From NCBI RefSeq assembly GCF_018325905.1, contig NZ_AP021901.1, forward strand, positions 434,001 to 498,000: a stretch of 64,000 nt of DNA, in the 5' to 3' direction. A program made the translations under genes and the position numbers. Shown here one piece after another: positions 41,604 through 51,114 of the stretch. Source of the stretch: Pseudomonas sp. St316. GTDB taxonomy: Bacteria > Pseudomonadota > Gammaproteobacteria > Pseudomonadales > Pseudomonadaceae. Numbering within the stretch: the stretch's first letter is position 1; every line of letters starts with the position of its first letter. The notes under the pieces are model-generated. The model saw nothing but the letters and a program-made list of their open reading frames with translations. It did no database searches and was not told where the DNA came from.

Positions 41604-43831
41604 CGCTTGAACAGCCCCTTGAGCGCATTTTTGAGTTCGGGGCTGACCTTGTCGCCCAGCTTCTCATCGATCTTGTCGCCGAGACGCTCGCCAGCCAGTT
41701 TCGCTGCGACCTTGCCCAGCCCGTCGTTGTCCAGGCGGCAGGCCTTGGCGCCCAGTTCCAGCGGGCCGCGGCAGCGCAATGGCCATTCGACGTCAACGTA
41801 GCGTTCGTTGACCTGGCAGGCCGGATCGGGCATGTCGCTCTTGTCGCCTTCGACGATGATGCCGACGCGATAGTCCATGCCCAGCACTCGCAGGTCGATA
41901 TCGCCGTTGCCGTTGACGCTCATGCCGGGGATGCGGACTTTCAGGTCCGGGTTGTTGGCAACGCCATTGTTGAAGGTGAGATTGCCGTTGAGTTGCTGGA
42001 ATGGCGTGTCCTTGCCCCGGGGTTCGCCGCTGAGGGTCTTGCGATTGAGGGTGGCGATGCCTTTGCACAATTGCTGTTCGAGGTTGGCATTGAGCAGCAC
42101 GCCGTCGTTGATGACGAACCCGGCGGTGCCGTTGAGGCTGTCGATCAGGGCTTTCTGGCTATTGCCGCTGGCGGTGATCGCGCTGTTGACGGTGACCAGG
42201 CCTTTGACCGGCGGATTCTTGCCTTGGCTTTCGATGATCTTCTCGGCAGGGACCCGGTTGATGCGCGTTTGCAGGCTCAACTGTGGGGTAGGTTGGCGCA
42301 CGTCCAGGGTGCCCTTGCTTTCGAAGTTGCCGCTGTACAGGTCGCCTCGCAGGTTCTCCAGGGTCAGCAGGCCGCCCCGGCCGGTGGCCTTGAGCGCAGC
42401 GTTCTGGATCGGCAGTTTATCGAGGGTCAGTTGCCCGAAGGTCAGGTCGGCATCGAGGTCCAGCTTGCTCAGGCGTTCCACCGGAAACAATCGATCGTTA
42501 CTCCAGGCGCCCTGGGTCGGGGCGCTTGGCAGCGGTGTACTGCCAGCACCGGCCATGGCGCTGGCTTCGGTGTTGCTGACTTCGACCTCGCGGGCGGCCT
42601 TGGAGCTGTCGGCTTCGGCGGACTTTGGCGCCAGGTAGCGGTCGACGTTGAACGTGTCGGCCTTGAGCTGCGCGCGCAGGGACTGCTTGGCGAAGTCCTC
42701 CACGGCGATGCGACCGCTGAAGTTGCTGTCGTCCACTTTCAAGTTGAAGTCGTTGAGCTCGACACTGGTTGGCGTACCGGCAATGCGGCTGGACAGCTCG
42801 ACCTTGCCCAGGCTGCCTTCGGCCATGGCCGGGAGTTTCTGGCCGACGCTGTCGACGAACTTCGCCAAGTCGAACTGGGCGATGGACACCCCGCCATTCA
42901 ACTGTGGAGTCTTGTCGAGGTCATTGACCTTCAGTTCACCCAGGGCGCGCAGTTGATTGAGCGACAGCTTGATGCCGGTCCATTCGGCGACGTTTGCCGC
43001 TTTGTCCAGGAACAGTTGGCCTTGGGCGGCAAAGTTCAGGGTCTTGCCCTGCAAGGGGTCGCCGGTGGCTTCGCCGGACAATTTCAGGTCTTCGAACTTG
43101 TAGCGCTTCAAGGCCCGTTCGAAGCGCAGTTCACCCGTCACTTCGGTGCGTACGCGCACGGCTGGCTGGTTGCTGGACAGGAAGGCGGTCAGGGTGACCG
43201 GGATGTTGGTGGAGTCGTGGACCGGGCCGGTGCTCAGTTGGATGCTCTCGGCCGTGAACAGCTTGCCGGTCTGCTCGTCGGTGTATTCGACCCGGGCGTT
43301 GTTCACGGTCAGGCTGTCGATATCCAGGCGGGTCGGCTGGGCAGGTTTTTCTGCCGGGGTGCCGCCGGGCGGGGCCGGTTGTTCGGCCGGCACCGGTGCC
43401 GGCGCGTTCGCCGTCGACGCAGAGGCCGGCACCTTGCCGATGTCTTCCCAGTTGCCGTGCCCGTTCTTGTCACGGTTGAGCCGCAGGTTCAGGCCTTCGA
43501 CCCGCACATCGCTCATCTGTACTTCCCGGCGCAGCAGCGGTATTACCCGGACCGAAAGGCCGAGCATCTGCAGGTCGGCGAAAGGCTGGGTCGGACTGGC
43601 CAAGGTCGCGACGCTGGCGTCGTGCAACTCAAGGCCCAGCCATGGAAACAGGCTCCAGCCGATGTCGCCATTGAGGGTCAGCTCGATGTGGGCCTTGTCG
43701 CGGGCTATCTGGCGGATCTCTTCTTTGTAGTCGTTGGGATCGAACAGGTGGGTCAGGGCAAAGCCCAGGGCCACAATGATCAGCAACAGCCCGAGAAGTA
43801 CCAGACCCAGGATTTTGCCGAACGCTTTCAT
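41600..43831 (-). CDS. AsmA-family protein
   Basis: A 743-residue protein with one N-terminal TM helix (FGKILGLVLLGLLLIIVALG) and a long periplasmic beta-rich body with the chorein-like AsmA N- and C-domains (LELHDASVATLAS; LTFNNGVANNPDLKVRIPGM). AsmA-like proteins are thought to act in phospholipid transport and outer membrane assembly. ATG 43831 is used because AAGGA precedes it; the frame is open to 43858. A Pro/Ala-rich linker lies at about 145-170. It is first in the asmA-mutY-yggX unit. Confidence 0.92.
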   Translation of the reverse strand: MKAFGKILGLVLLGLLLIIVALGFALTHLFDPNDYKEEIRQIARDKAHIELTLNGDIGWSLFPWLGLELHDASVATLASPTQPFADLQMLGLSVRVIPLLRREVQMSDVRVEGLNLRLNRDKNGHGNWEDIGKVPASASTANAPAPVPAEQPAPPGGTPAEKPAQPTRLDIDSLTVNNARVEYTDEQTGKLFTAESIQLSTGPVHDSTNIPVTLTAFLSSNQPAVRVRTEVTGELRFERALKRYKFEDLKLSGEATGDPLQGKTLNFAAQGQLFLDKAANVAEWTGIKLSLNQLRALGELKVNDLDKTPQLNGGVSIAQFDLAKFVDSVGQKLPAMAEGSLGKVELSSRIAGTPTSVELNDFNLKVDDSNFSGRIAVEDFAKQSLRAQLKADTFNVDRYLAPKSAEADSSKAAREVEVSNTEASAMAGAGSTPLPSAPTQGAWSNDRLFPVERLSKLDLDADLTFGQLTLDKLPIQNAALKATGRGGLLTLENLRGDLYSGNFESKGTLDVRQPTPQLSLQTRINRVPAEKIIESQGKNPPVKGLVTVNSAITASGNSQKALIDSLNGTAGFVINDGVLLNANLEQQLCKGIATLNRKTLSGEPRGKDTPFQQLNGNLTFNNGVANNPDLKVRIPGMSVNGNGDIDLRVLGMDYRVGIIVEGDKSDMPDPACQVNERYVDVEWPLRCRGPLELGAKACRLDNDGLGKVAAKLAGERLGDKIDEKLGDKVSPELKNALKGLFKR

Positions 43832-43937
43832 GGGCGAATCCTTGTAGGTTGAGTTCAAAATTTAGCCGGGAGTATAACGCTGTGGGTTGATGGTGGTGCG
43901 TTGGGTGCTCGTTATAAGTCCGGTGCGCAGGTCCATT

Positions 43938-44025
43938 GTGGGAGCGAGCTTGCTCGCGATAGCGGTGTGACAGTCACTGAATGTGTTGAGTGTGCGGCCG
44001 CCATCGCGAGCAAGCTCGCTCCCAC
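43938..44025. repeat. REPIN
   Basis: An inverted pair of type-1 REPs with consensus ends, between divergent asmA-like and OFA transporter genes. Confidence 0.9.
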
Positions 44026-44128
44026 AACAGCTCGACTAACGATGTGCATGAAAATTCCTGAAAAAATAAATCGTTAGCCCCCTATAGAAAACGAGCAGGC
44101 GTGCGATAAGACAGATGGCACGAAAAAG

Positions 44129-44138
44129 GTGATATCAC
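44129..44138. promoter_or_regulatory. Palindrome in the OFA transporter upstream region
   Basis: GTGATATCAC within AAGGTGATATCACTTT, about 170 bp before the gene. It is a possible operator. Nothing else is supportable in 44026-44310. Confidence 0.3.
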
Positions 44139-44310
44139 TTTGGTTTTTACGCCGCGAGCAAATGGTAACCTTTGCCCGTTCGTCCGCCCTTCTGCGACTC
44201 GATGTCGCACACTATGGAGCTTCACCAGAAAATACAGCCATGCCTGCGTGCAATGAAGGCTGAGGGTGACGCGTGGCTGACGGACCATTCCAATAACTGG
44301 GGGATACACA

Positions 44311-45972
44311 ATGAGCACGAGCATCACGGCTGGCGGCGTCGCCGACCAGCCAGCGTTCCTCTCCAAGGAACGTATCATCGCCAAGCCCGGTTTCAACCGG
44401 TGGTTGGTTCCACCGGCCGCACTGGCCATTCACCTCTGCATCGGCATGGCCTACGGCTTCTCGGTGTTCTGGTTGCCACTGTCCAAAGCCTTGGGTGTCA
44501 CCAAGCCTGTGGCCTGTGCACCGGATATGAGCTTTATCTCGCAAGTTTTTTCGTCCCAATGTGACTGGCCGATCTCGATGCTCGGCTGGATCTACACCCT
44601 GTTCTTCATCTTCCTGGGTTGCTCGGCAGCCATCTGGGGCGGCTGGCTGGAACACGCCGGGCCACGCAAGGCTGGCGTTGTATCGGCATTGTGCTGGTGC
44701 GGTGGCCTGCTGATTTCGGCGCTGGGTGTCTATACCCACCAGATCTGGCTGATGTGGGTCGGTTCCGGAGTGATCGGTGGTATCGGCCTGGGCCTGGGCT
44801 ACATTTCCCCGGTATCGACCCTGATCAAGTGGTTCCCGGACAAACGCGGCATGGCCACCGGCATGGCGATCATGGGCTTCGGCGGTGGTGCGATGGTCGG
44901 TGCTCCGCTGGCTGCGGCGCTGATGAGCCATTTCGCTTCGCCGACCGGCGTGGGCGTATGGCAGAGCTTCCTGGTCATGGCCGCGATCTACTTCGTGTTC
45001 ATGATCGGTGGCGCCTTGTCGTACCGCGTTCCGCCAACCGGCTGGAAGCCTGAAGGCTGGACTCCGGCGCCGAAAAAAGCGTCGAACGCGATGATCACCC
45101 ATCGTCACGTCCACGTGAGCGTCGCCTGGAAAACCCCGCAATTCGTGCTGGTGTGGCTGGTGCTGTGCCTGAACGTGTCCGCCGGTATCGGCATCATCGG
45201 CATGGCTTCGCCGCTGTTGCAGGAAGTGTTTGGCGGTAAGTTGCTTGGCAACGACCTGCCCTTCGGTCAGTTGGACGCCACGCAACTGGGTCAGATCGCG
45301 GCCATCGCCGCCGGTTTCACCGGTCTGTTGAGCCTGTTCAACATTGGCGGACGGTTCTTCTGGGCGTCCTTCTCGGATTACCTCGGTCGCAAGAACACCT
45401 ACTTCGTGTTCTTCGCGTTGGGCGTTGTCCTGTACTCGTTGATCCCGAACCTCGGTCACCTGGGCAGCGTCGCGCTGTTCGTGGCGGCGTTCTGCATCAT
45501 CCTGTCGATGTACGGCGGCGGTTTCGCCACCGTGCCGGCCTACCTGGCGGACCTGTTCGGTACGCAAATGGTTGGCGCGATCCACGGTCGCCTGCTGACC
45601 GCCTGGGCCGCAGCGGGCGTGCTGGGTCCGGTACTGGTGAACTACCTGCGTGAATATCAGCTGAGCATCGGCGTGGAACGTGCCGCGGCCTATGACATCA
45701 CCTTGTACATCCTTGCTGGCCTGCTGGTACTGGGCTTCCTGTGCAACCTGATGGTTCGCCCGGTCGCCGACAAGTACTTCATGACCGACGCCGAACTGGC
45801 TGCCGAACAGGCGCTGGGCCATGACAAAGGTGCCGACAGCAGCACTTCGCTGGAGTGGAAAGCGGCGCCGGGCACCAAGCCCCTGGCGATCGCCGCCTGG
45901 CTGGTGGTGGGCATTCCGTTGGCGTGGGGTGTGTGGGTGACCCTGCAGAAGACGGCAGTGCTGTTCCACTAA
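44311..45972 (+). CDS. OFA-family MFS transporter
   Basis: A 553-residue membrane protein with about 12 TM helices plus an extra C-terminal helix (LAIAAWLVVGIPLAWGVWVT). It resembles the oxalate:formate antiporter family: GMAYGFSVFWLPLSKALG at the start, the MFS loop WFPDKRGMATGMAIMGFGGG and SDYLGRKNTYFVFF. E. coli YhjX of this group is induced by pyruvate. The substrate is probably a small monocarboxylate. An Ala/Ser-rich cytoplasmic insert lies near residues 490-520. Single gene. Confidence 0.9.
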   Translation: MSTSITAGGVADQPAFLSKERIIAKPGFNRWLVPPAALAIHLCIGMAYGFSVFWLPLSKALGVTKPVACAPDMSFISQVFSSQCDWPISMLGWIYTLFFIFLGCSAAIWGGWLEHAGPRKAGVVSALCWCGGLLISALGVYTHQIWLMWVGSGVIGGIGLGLGYISPVSTLIKWFPDKRGMATGMAIMGFGGGAMVGAPLAAALMSHFASPTGVGVWQSFLVMAAIYFVFMIGGALSYRVPPTGWKPEGWTPAPKKASNAMITHRHVHVSVAWKTPQFVLVWLVLCLNVSAGIGIIGMASPLLQEVFGGKLLGNDLPFGQLDATQLGQIAAIAAGFTGLLSLFNIGGRFFWASFSDYLGRKNTYFVFFALGVVLYSLIPNLGHLGSVALFVAAFCIILSMYGGGFATVPAYLADLFGTQMVGAIHGRLLTAWAAAGVLGPVLVNYLREYQLSIGVERAAAYDITLYILAGLLVLGFLCNLMVRPVADKYFMTDAELAAEQALGHDKGADSSTSLEWKAAPGTKPLAIAAWLVVGIPLAWGVWVTLQKTAVLFH

Positions 45973-46009
45973 GACCGTTGCCCTGGCCACCCGGTCAGGG
46001 CAACCCGAT

Positions 46010-46097
46010 GTGGGAGCGAGCTTGCTCGCGATGGGGGCGGGTCAGTCGACATCATGGTCGGCTGATCCACCGCTATCGTGAGCAAGCTCGCTCCCAC
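46010..46097. repeat. REPIN
   Basis: Type-1 REP pair between the OFA transporter and hisB. The right arm reads ATCGTGAGCAAGCTCGCTCCCAC. Confidence 0.88.
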
Positions 46098-46239
46098 ATT
46101 TTTTTTGTGTGTGGCGAAGCTTGTATGGACATGTCTATCGCCGACACCCCGTCAGTGATGTCACCTCTTGTGTTTCTGTTTGCCGCTCGCGCCCCTATAA
46201 TGGCTGCCTTTTTCGCCCAATGATTTTGCGGAGCTGGTG

Positions 46240-46833
46240 ATGGCCGAACGTAAGGCGTCTGTCGAGCGCGACACTCTGGAAACCCAGATCAAAGCCTCGA
46301 TCAACCTGGATGGCACCGGAAAGGCCCGGTTTGATATCGGCGTGCCTTTTCTTGAGCACATGCTGGACCAGATCGCCCGTCACGGGCTGATCGACCTGGA
46401 CATCGTCAGTAAGGGCGACCTGCATATCGACGACCACCACACGGTGGAAGACGTCGGTATTACCTTGGGCCAGGCCTTTACCAAAGCCATCGGCGACAAG
46501 AAGGGCATCCGTCGCTACGGCCATGCCTACGTGCCGCTCGATGAGGCGCTGTCGCGCGTGGTCATCGACTTCTCCGGTCGCCCGGGCCTGCAAATGCATG
46601 TGCCGTACACCCGTGCCACCGTTGGCGGCTTTGACGTTGACCTGTTCCAGGAATTCTTCCAGGGCTTCGTCAACCACGCCAACGTGACCTTGCACATCGA
46701 TAACCTGCGCGGGCACAACACCCACCACCAGATCGAAACTGTGTTCAAGGCTTTCGGCCGCGCCCTGCGCATGGCCGTCGAGCTCGATGACCGCATGGCC
46801 GGCCAGATGCCTTCCACCAAGGGCGTCCTGTAA
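46240..46833 (+). CDS. hisB: Imidazoleglycerol-phosphate dehydratase
   Basis: A 197-residue monofunctional enzyme for histidine step 7 (no phosphatase domain, as usual in Pseudomonas). Metal-binding His clusters are in [29 protein letters not shown] and [18 protein letters not shown] 46240 is preferred to GTG 46237. It starts the hisB-hisH-DUF2164-hisA-hisF run and overlaps hisH by one base (TAATG). Confidence 0.97.
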   Translation: MAERKASVERDTLETQIKASINLDGTGKARFDIGVPFLEHMLDQIARHGLIDLDIVSKGDLHIDDHHTVEDVGITLGQAFTKAIGDKKGIRRYGHAYVPLDEALSRVVIDFSGRPGLQMHVPYTRATVGGFDVDLFQEFFQGFVNHANVTLHIDNLRGHNTHHQIETVFKAFGRALRMAVELDDRMAGQMPSTKGVL

Positions 46834-47471
46834 TGCAGACGGTCGCCGTTATCGACTACGGCATGGGCAACCTGCACTCGGTGGCCAAGGCCCTCGAGCA
46901 CGTGGGCGCCGGCAAGGTGCTGATCACCAGCGATGCCGACGTGATTCGCGAAGCTGACCGGGTGGTGTTCCCCGGCGTCGGTGCGATTCGCGATTGCATG
47001 GCCGAGATTCGTCGCCTGGGCTTCGACAAGCTGGTGCACGAAGTCAGCCAGGACCGTCCGTTCCTTGGCATCTGCGTGGGCATGCAAGCCTTGCTCGAGC
47101 GCAGCGAAGAGAACGACGGCGTCGATTGCATCTCCATGTTTCCAGGCCAGGTGAAGTTTTTCGGCAAGGGCCTGCATGAAGACGGCGAGCACTTGAAGGT
47201 TCCGCACATGGGCTGGAACGAAGTGAAGCAGACGGTGGATCACCCGCTGTGGCACAACATCCCGGACCTGGCGCGCTTCTACTTCGTGCACAGCTACTAC
47301 ATCGCCGCCGGCAATGCGCGGCAGGTGGTGGGCAGCGGTCACTATGGCGTCGATTTCGCCGCCGCCCTGGCCGATGGTTCGCGCTTCGCCGTTCAGTTCC
47401 ACCCGGAGAAGAGCCATACCCATGGCCTGCAGCTGTTGCAGAACTTCGCAGCGTGGGACGGGCGCTGGTAA
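46833..47471 (+). CDS. hisH: Imidazole glycerol phosphate synthase, glutaminase subunit
   Basis: A 212-residue class-I glutamine amidotransferase. The nucleophile Cys is in [13 protein letters not shown], and His/Glu are in [11 protein letters not shown]. It feeds ammonia to HisF, encoded downstream, to make IGP and AICAR. It opens [20 protein letters not shown]. It overlaps the following DUF2164 gene by one base. Confidence 0.97.
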   Translation: MQTVAVIDYGMGNLHSVAKALEHVGAGKVLITSDADVIREADRVVFPGVGAIRDCMAEIRRLGFDKLVHEVSQDRPFLGICVGMQALLERSEENDGVDCISMFPGQVKFFGKGLHEDGEHLKVPHMGWNEVKQTVDHPLWHNIPDLARFYFVHSYYIAAGNARQVVGSGHYGVDFAAALADGSRFAVQFHPEKSHTHGLQLLQNFAAWDGRW

Positions 47472-47725
47472 TGGCTCGCAAGAAACCGCCGATCCTCACC
47501 CTCACGCCCGAGCAGGAGAGTGAAGCGAACCGCAAGATCCAGCGGTTCATGGAGGAGCGTTTCGAGCTGGACCTGGGTTCGTTCGAGGCGGCGGAAATTC
47601 TTGACCTGTTTACCCGCGAAATTGCTCCGCACTATTACAACAGGGCGATTTTCGATGTGCAGGCGCACCTTAAAGAAAGGTTCGAAAGCATCGAAAGCGA
47701 CTTGTGGGCGCTCGAGAAAAACTGA
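47471..47725 (+). CDS. DUF2164-family protein
   Basis: An 84-residue acidic helical protein (IQRFMEERFELDLGSFEAAE, then HYYNRAIFDVQAHLKERFES) matching DUF2164. Function unknown. Lying between hisH and hisA with a one-base overlap to hisH, it is transcribed with the his genes, an arrangement conserved in pseudomonads, but no role in histidine synthesis is established. Confidence 0.88.
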   Translation: MARKKPPILTLTPEQESEANRKIQRFMEERFELDLGSFEAAEILDLFTREIAPHYYNRAIFDVQAHLKERFESIESDLWALEKN

Positions 47726-47767
47726 TTTTCGAGCCAAGCTGAATATTCGTATTTGAAGGTTTGCCAG

Positions 47768-48505
47768 ATGCTGATTATCCCCGCTATCGATCTCAAGGAC
47801 GGCGCTTGCGTACGTCTGCGTCAGGGCCGCATGGAAGACTCCACGGTGTTTTCCGATGACCCGGTGAGCATGGCCGCCAAGTGGGTGGAGGGTGGCTGCC
47901 GTCGCCTGCATCTGGTCGACCTGAACGGCGCCTTCGAAGGGCAGCCGGTCAATGGCGAAGTGGTCACGGCCATCGCCAAGCGCTACCCGAACCTGCCGAT
48001 CCAGATCGGCGGCGGCATTCGTTCGCTGGAAACCATCGAGCACTACGTCAAGGCCGGCGTGAGCTACGTGATCATCGGCACCAAGGCTGTGAAGGAACCT
48101 GAGTTCGTCGCTGAAGCCTGCCGCGCCTTCCCGGGCAAGGTCATCGTGGGGCTCGACGCCAAGGACGGTTTCGTCGCCACCGATGGCTGGGCCGAAGTCA
48201 GCACCGTACAGGTGATCGACCTGGCCAAGCGTTTTGAGGCTGACGGCGTGTCCGCCATCGTCTACACCGACATCGCTAAAGACGGCATGATGCAGGGCTG
48301 CAACGTCCCGTTCACCGCCGCCCTGGCCGCCGCGACGAAGATCCCGGTCATCGCCTCCGGCGGTATCCACAACCTGGGTGATATCAAGGCACTGCTCGAC
48401 GCCAAGGCGCCGGGCATCATCGGTGCGATCACCGGTCGCGCGATCTACGAAGGCACCCTGGACGTCGCCGAGGCCCAGGCCTTCTGCGATACCTATAAAG
48501 GCTGA
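47768..48505 (+). CDS. hisA: ProFAR isomerase
   Basis: A 245-residue (beta/alpha)8 barrel for histidine step 4. The catalytic Asp residues are in [13 protein letters not shown] and, from the second half, [14 protein letters not shown]. The phosphate-binding loops are QIGGGIRS and [14 protein letters not shown] 47768 fits HisA starts; AAGG lies ahead. Nine bases separate it from hisF. Confidence 0.97.
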   Translation: MLIIPAIDLKDGACVRLRQGRMEDSTVFSDDPVSMAAKWVEGGCRRLHLVDLNGAFEGQPVNGEVVTAIAKRYPNLPIQIGGGIRSLETIEHYVKAGVSYVIIGTKAVKEPEFVAEACRAFPGKVIVGLDAKDGFVATDGWAEVSTVQVIDLAKRFEADGVSAIVYTDIAKDGMMQGCNVPFTAALAAATKIPVIASGGIHNLGDIKALLDAKAPGIIGAITGRAIYEGTLDVAEAQAFCDTYKG

Positions 48506-48514
48506 GGACTCACC

Positions 48515-49285
48515 ATGGCGCTGGCCAAACGCATCATCCCTTGCCTGGACGTGGACAACGGCCGGGTGGTCAAGGGTGTCAAGTTCGAGAACATCCGTGA
48601 TGCCGGCGACCCGGTGGAAATCGCCCGTCGCTACGACGAACAGGGTGCGGACGAGATCACCTTCCTCGACATCACGGCCAGCGTCGATGGCCGCGATACC
48701 ACGCTCCATACCGTCGAGCGCATGGCCAGCCAGGTGTTCATCCCGCTGACCGTGGGCGGTGGCGTGCGCACCGTGCAGGACATCCGCAACCTGCTCAATG
48801 CCGGTGCCGACAAGGTGTCGATCAACACTGCGGCGGTGTTCAACCCCGAATTCGTCGGTGAAGCGGCCCAGCACTTCGGCTCGCAGTGCATCGTCGTGGC
48901 CATCGACGCGAAGAAGGTTTCCGGCCCGGGCGAAACCCCGCGCTGGGAAATCTTCACCCACGGCGGCCGCAAACCCACGGGCCTCGACGCCGTGGAGTGG
49001 GCGAAGAAGATGGAAGGCCTGGGCGCCGGTGAAATCCTGCTGACCAGCATGGACCAGGACGGTATGAAAAACGGCTTCGACCTCGGTGTGACCCGCGCCA
49101 TCAGCGATGCCCTGGGCATTCCGGTGATCGCTTCCGGCGGCGTCGGCAACCTGCAACACCTGGCCGACGGCATTCTGGAAGGTCATGCCAGCGCGGTGCT
49201 GGCGGCGAGCATTTTCCACTTCGGTGAATACACCGTGCCGGAAGCCAAGGCCTACATGGCGCATCGTGGTATCTGCATTCGCTGA
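48515..49285 (+). CDS. hisF: Imidazole glycerol phosphate synthase, cyclase subunit
   Basis: A 256-residue barrel. Catalytic Asp residues are in [16 protein letters not shown] and [14 protein letters not shown]; phosphate loops are [11 protein letters not shown] and [11 protein letters not shown]. It receives ammonia from HisH. It is paralogous to hisA just upstream. A 63-bp gap leads to a binding-protein gene, which may share the transcript. Confidence 0.97.
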   Translation: MALAKRIIPCLDVDNGRVVKGVKFENIRDAGDPVEIARRYDEQGADEITFLDITASVDGRDTTLHTVERMASQVFIPLTVGGGVRTVQDIRNLLNAGADKVSINTAAVFNPEFVGEAAQHFGSQCIVVAIDAKKVSGPGETPRWEIFTHGGRKPTGLDAVEWAKKMEGLGAGEILLTSMDQDGMKNGFDLGVTRAISDALGIPVIASGGVGNLQHLADGILEGHASAVLAASIFHFGEYTVPEAKAYMAHRGICIR

Positions 49286-49348
49286 TCGCTGGACACCATG
49301 GCGGGCCCAAGGCACTCTTGGGCACACCATGGATTGCGGTAGCCCGAC

Positions 49349-50095
49349 ATGCTCAAACGCCTCGTTCTTGCCTTTGCCGGTGCCACGCTGCTGCTCGCAG
49401 GCACCGTCCGCGCCGCTGATACGTCGCTGGTGTTGCTGACGGAAAACTTCCCCCCATACAACATGGCCAAGAACGGCAAGAACTTCGCCCAGGACGAGAA
49501 CATCCATGGCATTGCCGTGGACATCGTCCGCGAAATCTTCAAGCGTGCCGACATCTCCTACAGCCTGACGCTGCGTTTCCCTTGGGAGCGGATCTACAAA
49601 CTCGCCTTGGAAAAACCTGGCTACGGTGTGTTTGTCATGGCGCGTTTGCCGGAGCGTGAAAAGCTTTTCAAATGGGTGGGCCCCATCGGCCCGGATGACT
49701 GGATCATGCTCGCCAAGGCCGACAGCAGTATTGCCCTCGACTCGCTGGCGCAGGCGCGCCAATACAAAATCGGTGCCTACAAGGGCGATGCGATTGCCGA
49801 GACATTGGCCAAGCAAGGATTGAAGCCGATTGTCGTGTTGCGCGATCAGGACAACGCCAGAAAGCTGCTCAACGGCCAGATCGATCTGTGGGCCACCGGC
49901 GACCCGGCCGGGCGTTACCTGGCGCGTCAGGAAGGGGTGACCGATCTCAAGACCGTGCTGCGCTTCAACAGTGCCGAGCTATACCTGGCGTTGAACAGGG
50001 ACGTGCCTGACGACGTGGTTGCCCGGCTGCAAGCGGCCCTGGATGAACTGCGCAAGGAAGGTGAAGTGGACGCGATCATGGCGCGGTATCTCTGA
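49349..50095 (+). CDS. Periplasmic solute-binding protein (SBP_bac_3 type)
   Basis: A 248-residue protein with a signal peptide (KRLVLAFAGATLLLAGTVRA) and an SBP_bac_3 body starting LVLLTENFPPYNMAKNGKNF. It lacks several ligand residues of classical amino acid binders, and YGVFVMARLPEREKLFKWVG is like the orphan PA-type transporter-like or sensor-associated binders. No permease or ATPase is adjacent, so it may serve a remote transporter or act in signalling. It follows hisF. Confidence 0.85.
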   Translation: MLKRLVLAFAGATLLLAGTVRAADTSLVLLTENFPPYNMAKNGKNFAQDENIHGIAVDIVREIFKRADISYSLTLRFPWERIYKLALEKPGYGVFVMARLPEREKLFKWVGPIGPDDWIMLAKADSSIALDSLAQARQYKIGAYKGDAIAETLAKQGLKPIVVLRDQDNARKLLNGQIDLWATGDPAGRYLARQEGVTDLKTVLRFNSAELYLALNRDVPDDVVARLQAALDELRKEGEVDAIMARYL

Positions 50096-50111
50096 GCGCT
50101 GGAACAAACCT

Positions 50112-50199
50112 GTGGGAGCGAGCTTGCTCGCGAAATCGGTGGGTCAGCCTGCAGCAATGTCGAATGTGTAGCCGCCATCGCGAGCAAGCTCGCTCCCAC
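50112..50199. repeat. REPIN
   Basis: Type-1 REP pair after the binding-protein gene. A 13-bp GTGGTTCTGCATC is directly repeated just beyond it (about 50201 and 50245). Confidence 0.88.
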
Positions 50200-50289
50200 A
50201 GTGGTTCTGCATCGGGCACAGGCTTTGTGTCCAGCTCAGAATAGTGGTTCTGCATCTAGCTCTAGATTTGTGTTCACAGCAGATCCCCT

Positions 50290-50317
50290 GTGGGAGCGAG
50301 CCTGCTCGCGATGGCGG
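50290..50317. repeat. Single type-1 REP
   Basis: GTGGGAGCGAGCCTGCTCGCGA with no inverted partner before the next gene. Confidence 0.8.
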
Positions 50318-50333
50318 CGACTCGGTTTGAAAG

Positions 50334-51113
50334 CTATCGATAAACCCCATCCTTCCCATGCCCAACCATCGCCCGATTGCTGCGCAGGCTGATCATCGAC
50401 TTGATGTCGATCCATTCGATGCCCTGGGCCTTGAGCTTGGGCAGTTCGCGTTCGAGCACGGCCAGGGTCTGCGGGTAGGGATGGCCGATCATCACCGCCG
50501 AGCCTTGCCGGCGGGCCAGGTCGATGGCGGTCTGGAGCTGGTGGGCGATGGCCGTTTCGGTGCGCTCGTCGTCCAGGAACACGTCCCGCGACACGCTGGC
50601 GAGGCCAATCTTTTGCGCCTCGGCGGCGGCGACTGTCTGGGCGCTGGTGCGGCTATCGACGAAAAACTTGTGTCGCTGCTGCAAATTCGCCATCAGCCAC
50701 GCCATGGCCTGGGGTTGGGCGGTCATGCGGCTGCCCATGTGGTTGTTGATCCCGCTGGTATAAGGCACGGCAGCAAACGCGGCGTCGAGGCGCTTGCCCA
50801 GTTCTTCGATGGGCAGCTCAGGATGCCAGGCGAACGGCCCGGTGGCCGGGTCCATGGGCATGTGCAGCATGACCAGTTTGCCGGCGCGATGGGCCTCGCG
50901 GGCAAATTCGGCGGCGTGGGGTGTATCAGGCATGATCGCCGCGGTGACCGGGCCGGGGAGGGCCAGTACCCGACGATCCCGAGGCAGGTTTTGCCCCAGG
51001 TCATCGATGATCAGGCTCAGGTACGCCTTGTGCGGCGAAGAGGGTGTGGCGGGCGCCGCGTTAACGGCTCCCGCCAGCAGGCACAGCAGGACGAAGGTGA
51101 AACGCAGGCCCAT
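50334..51113 (-). CDS. Divergent polysaccharide deacetylase family protein (YibQ-like)
   Basis: A 259-residue exported protein with a signal peptide (LRFTFVLLCLLAGAVNAAPA). It belongs to the divergent NodB-like group: LSLIIDDLGQNLPRDRRVLA (double Asp), LHMPMDPATGPF, NNHMGSRMT and GHPYPQTLA. It probably acts on a periplasmic glycan, possibly peptidoglycan, in keeping with the neighbouring ctpA and envC. It lies two bases after the ctpA stop on the same strand, so the three genes probably form the operon envC-ctpA-yibQ. Confidence 0.9.
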   Translation of the reverse strand: MGLRFTFVLLCLLAGAVNAAPATPSSPHKAYLSLIIDDLGQNLPRDRRVLALPGPVTAAIMPDTPHAAEFAREAHRAGKLVMLHMPMDPATGPFAWHPELPIEELGKRLDAAFAAVPYTSGINNHMGSRMTAQPQAMAWLMANLQQRHKFFVDSRTSAQTVAAAEAQKIGLASVSRDVFLDDERTETAIAHQLQTAIDLARRQGSAVMIGHPYPQTLAVLERELPKLKAQGIEWIDIKSMISLRSNRAMVGHGKDGVYR

Positions 51114-51114
51114 C

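Noticed and set aside
41993..43852. 619-codon open frame opposite the AsmA-like gene
   Set aside because: A shadow of the real gene caused by high third-position GC.
44212..45990. 592-codon open frame opposite the OFA transporter
   Set aside because: Low-complexity composition and no ribosome site; the plus-strand transporter is certain.
47393..49816. 807-codon open frame on the minus strand across hisH-hisF
   Set aside because: It is antisense to well-identified his genes, is rich in His/Gly/Asp as expected of a GC-rich shadow, and matches no family.
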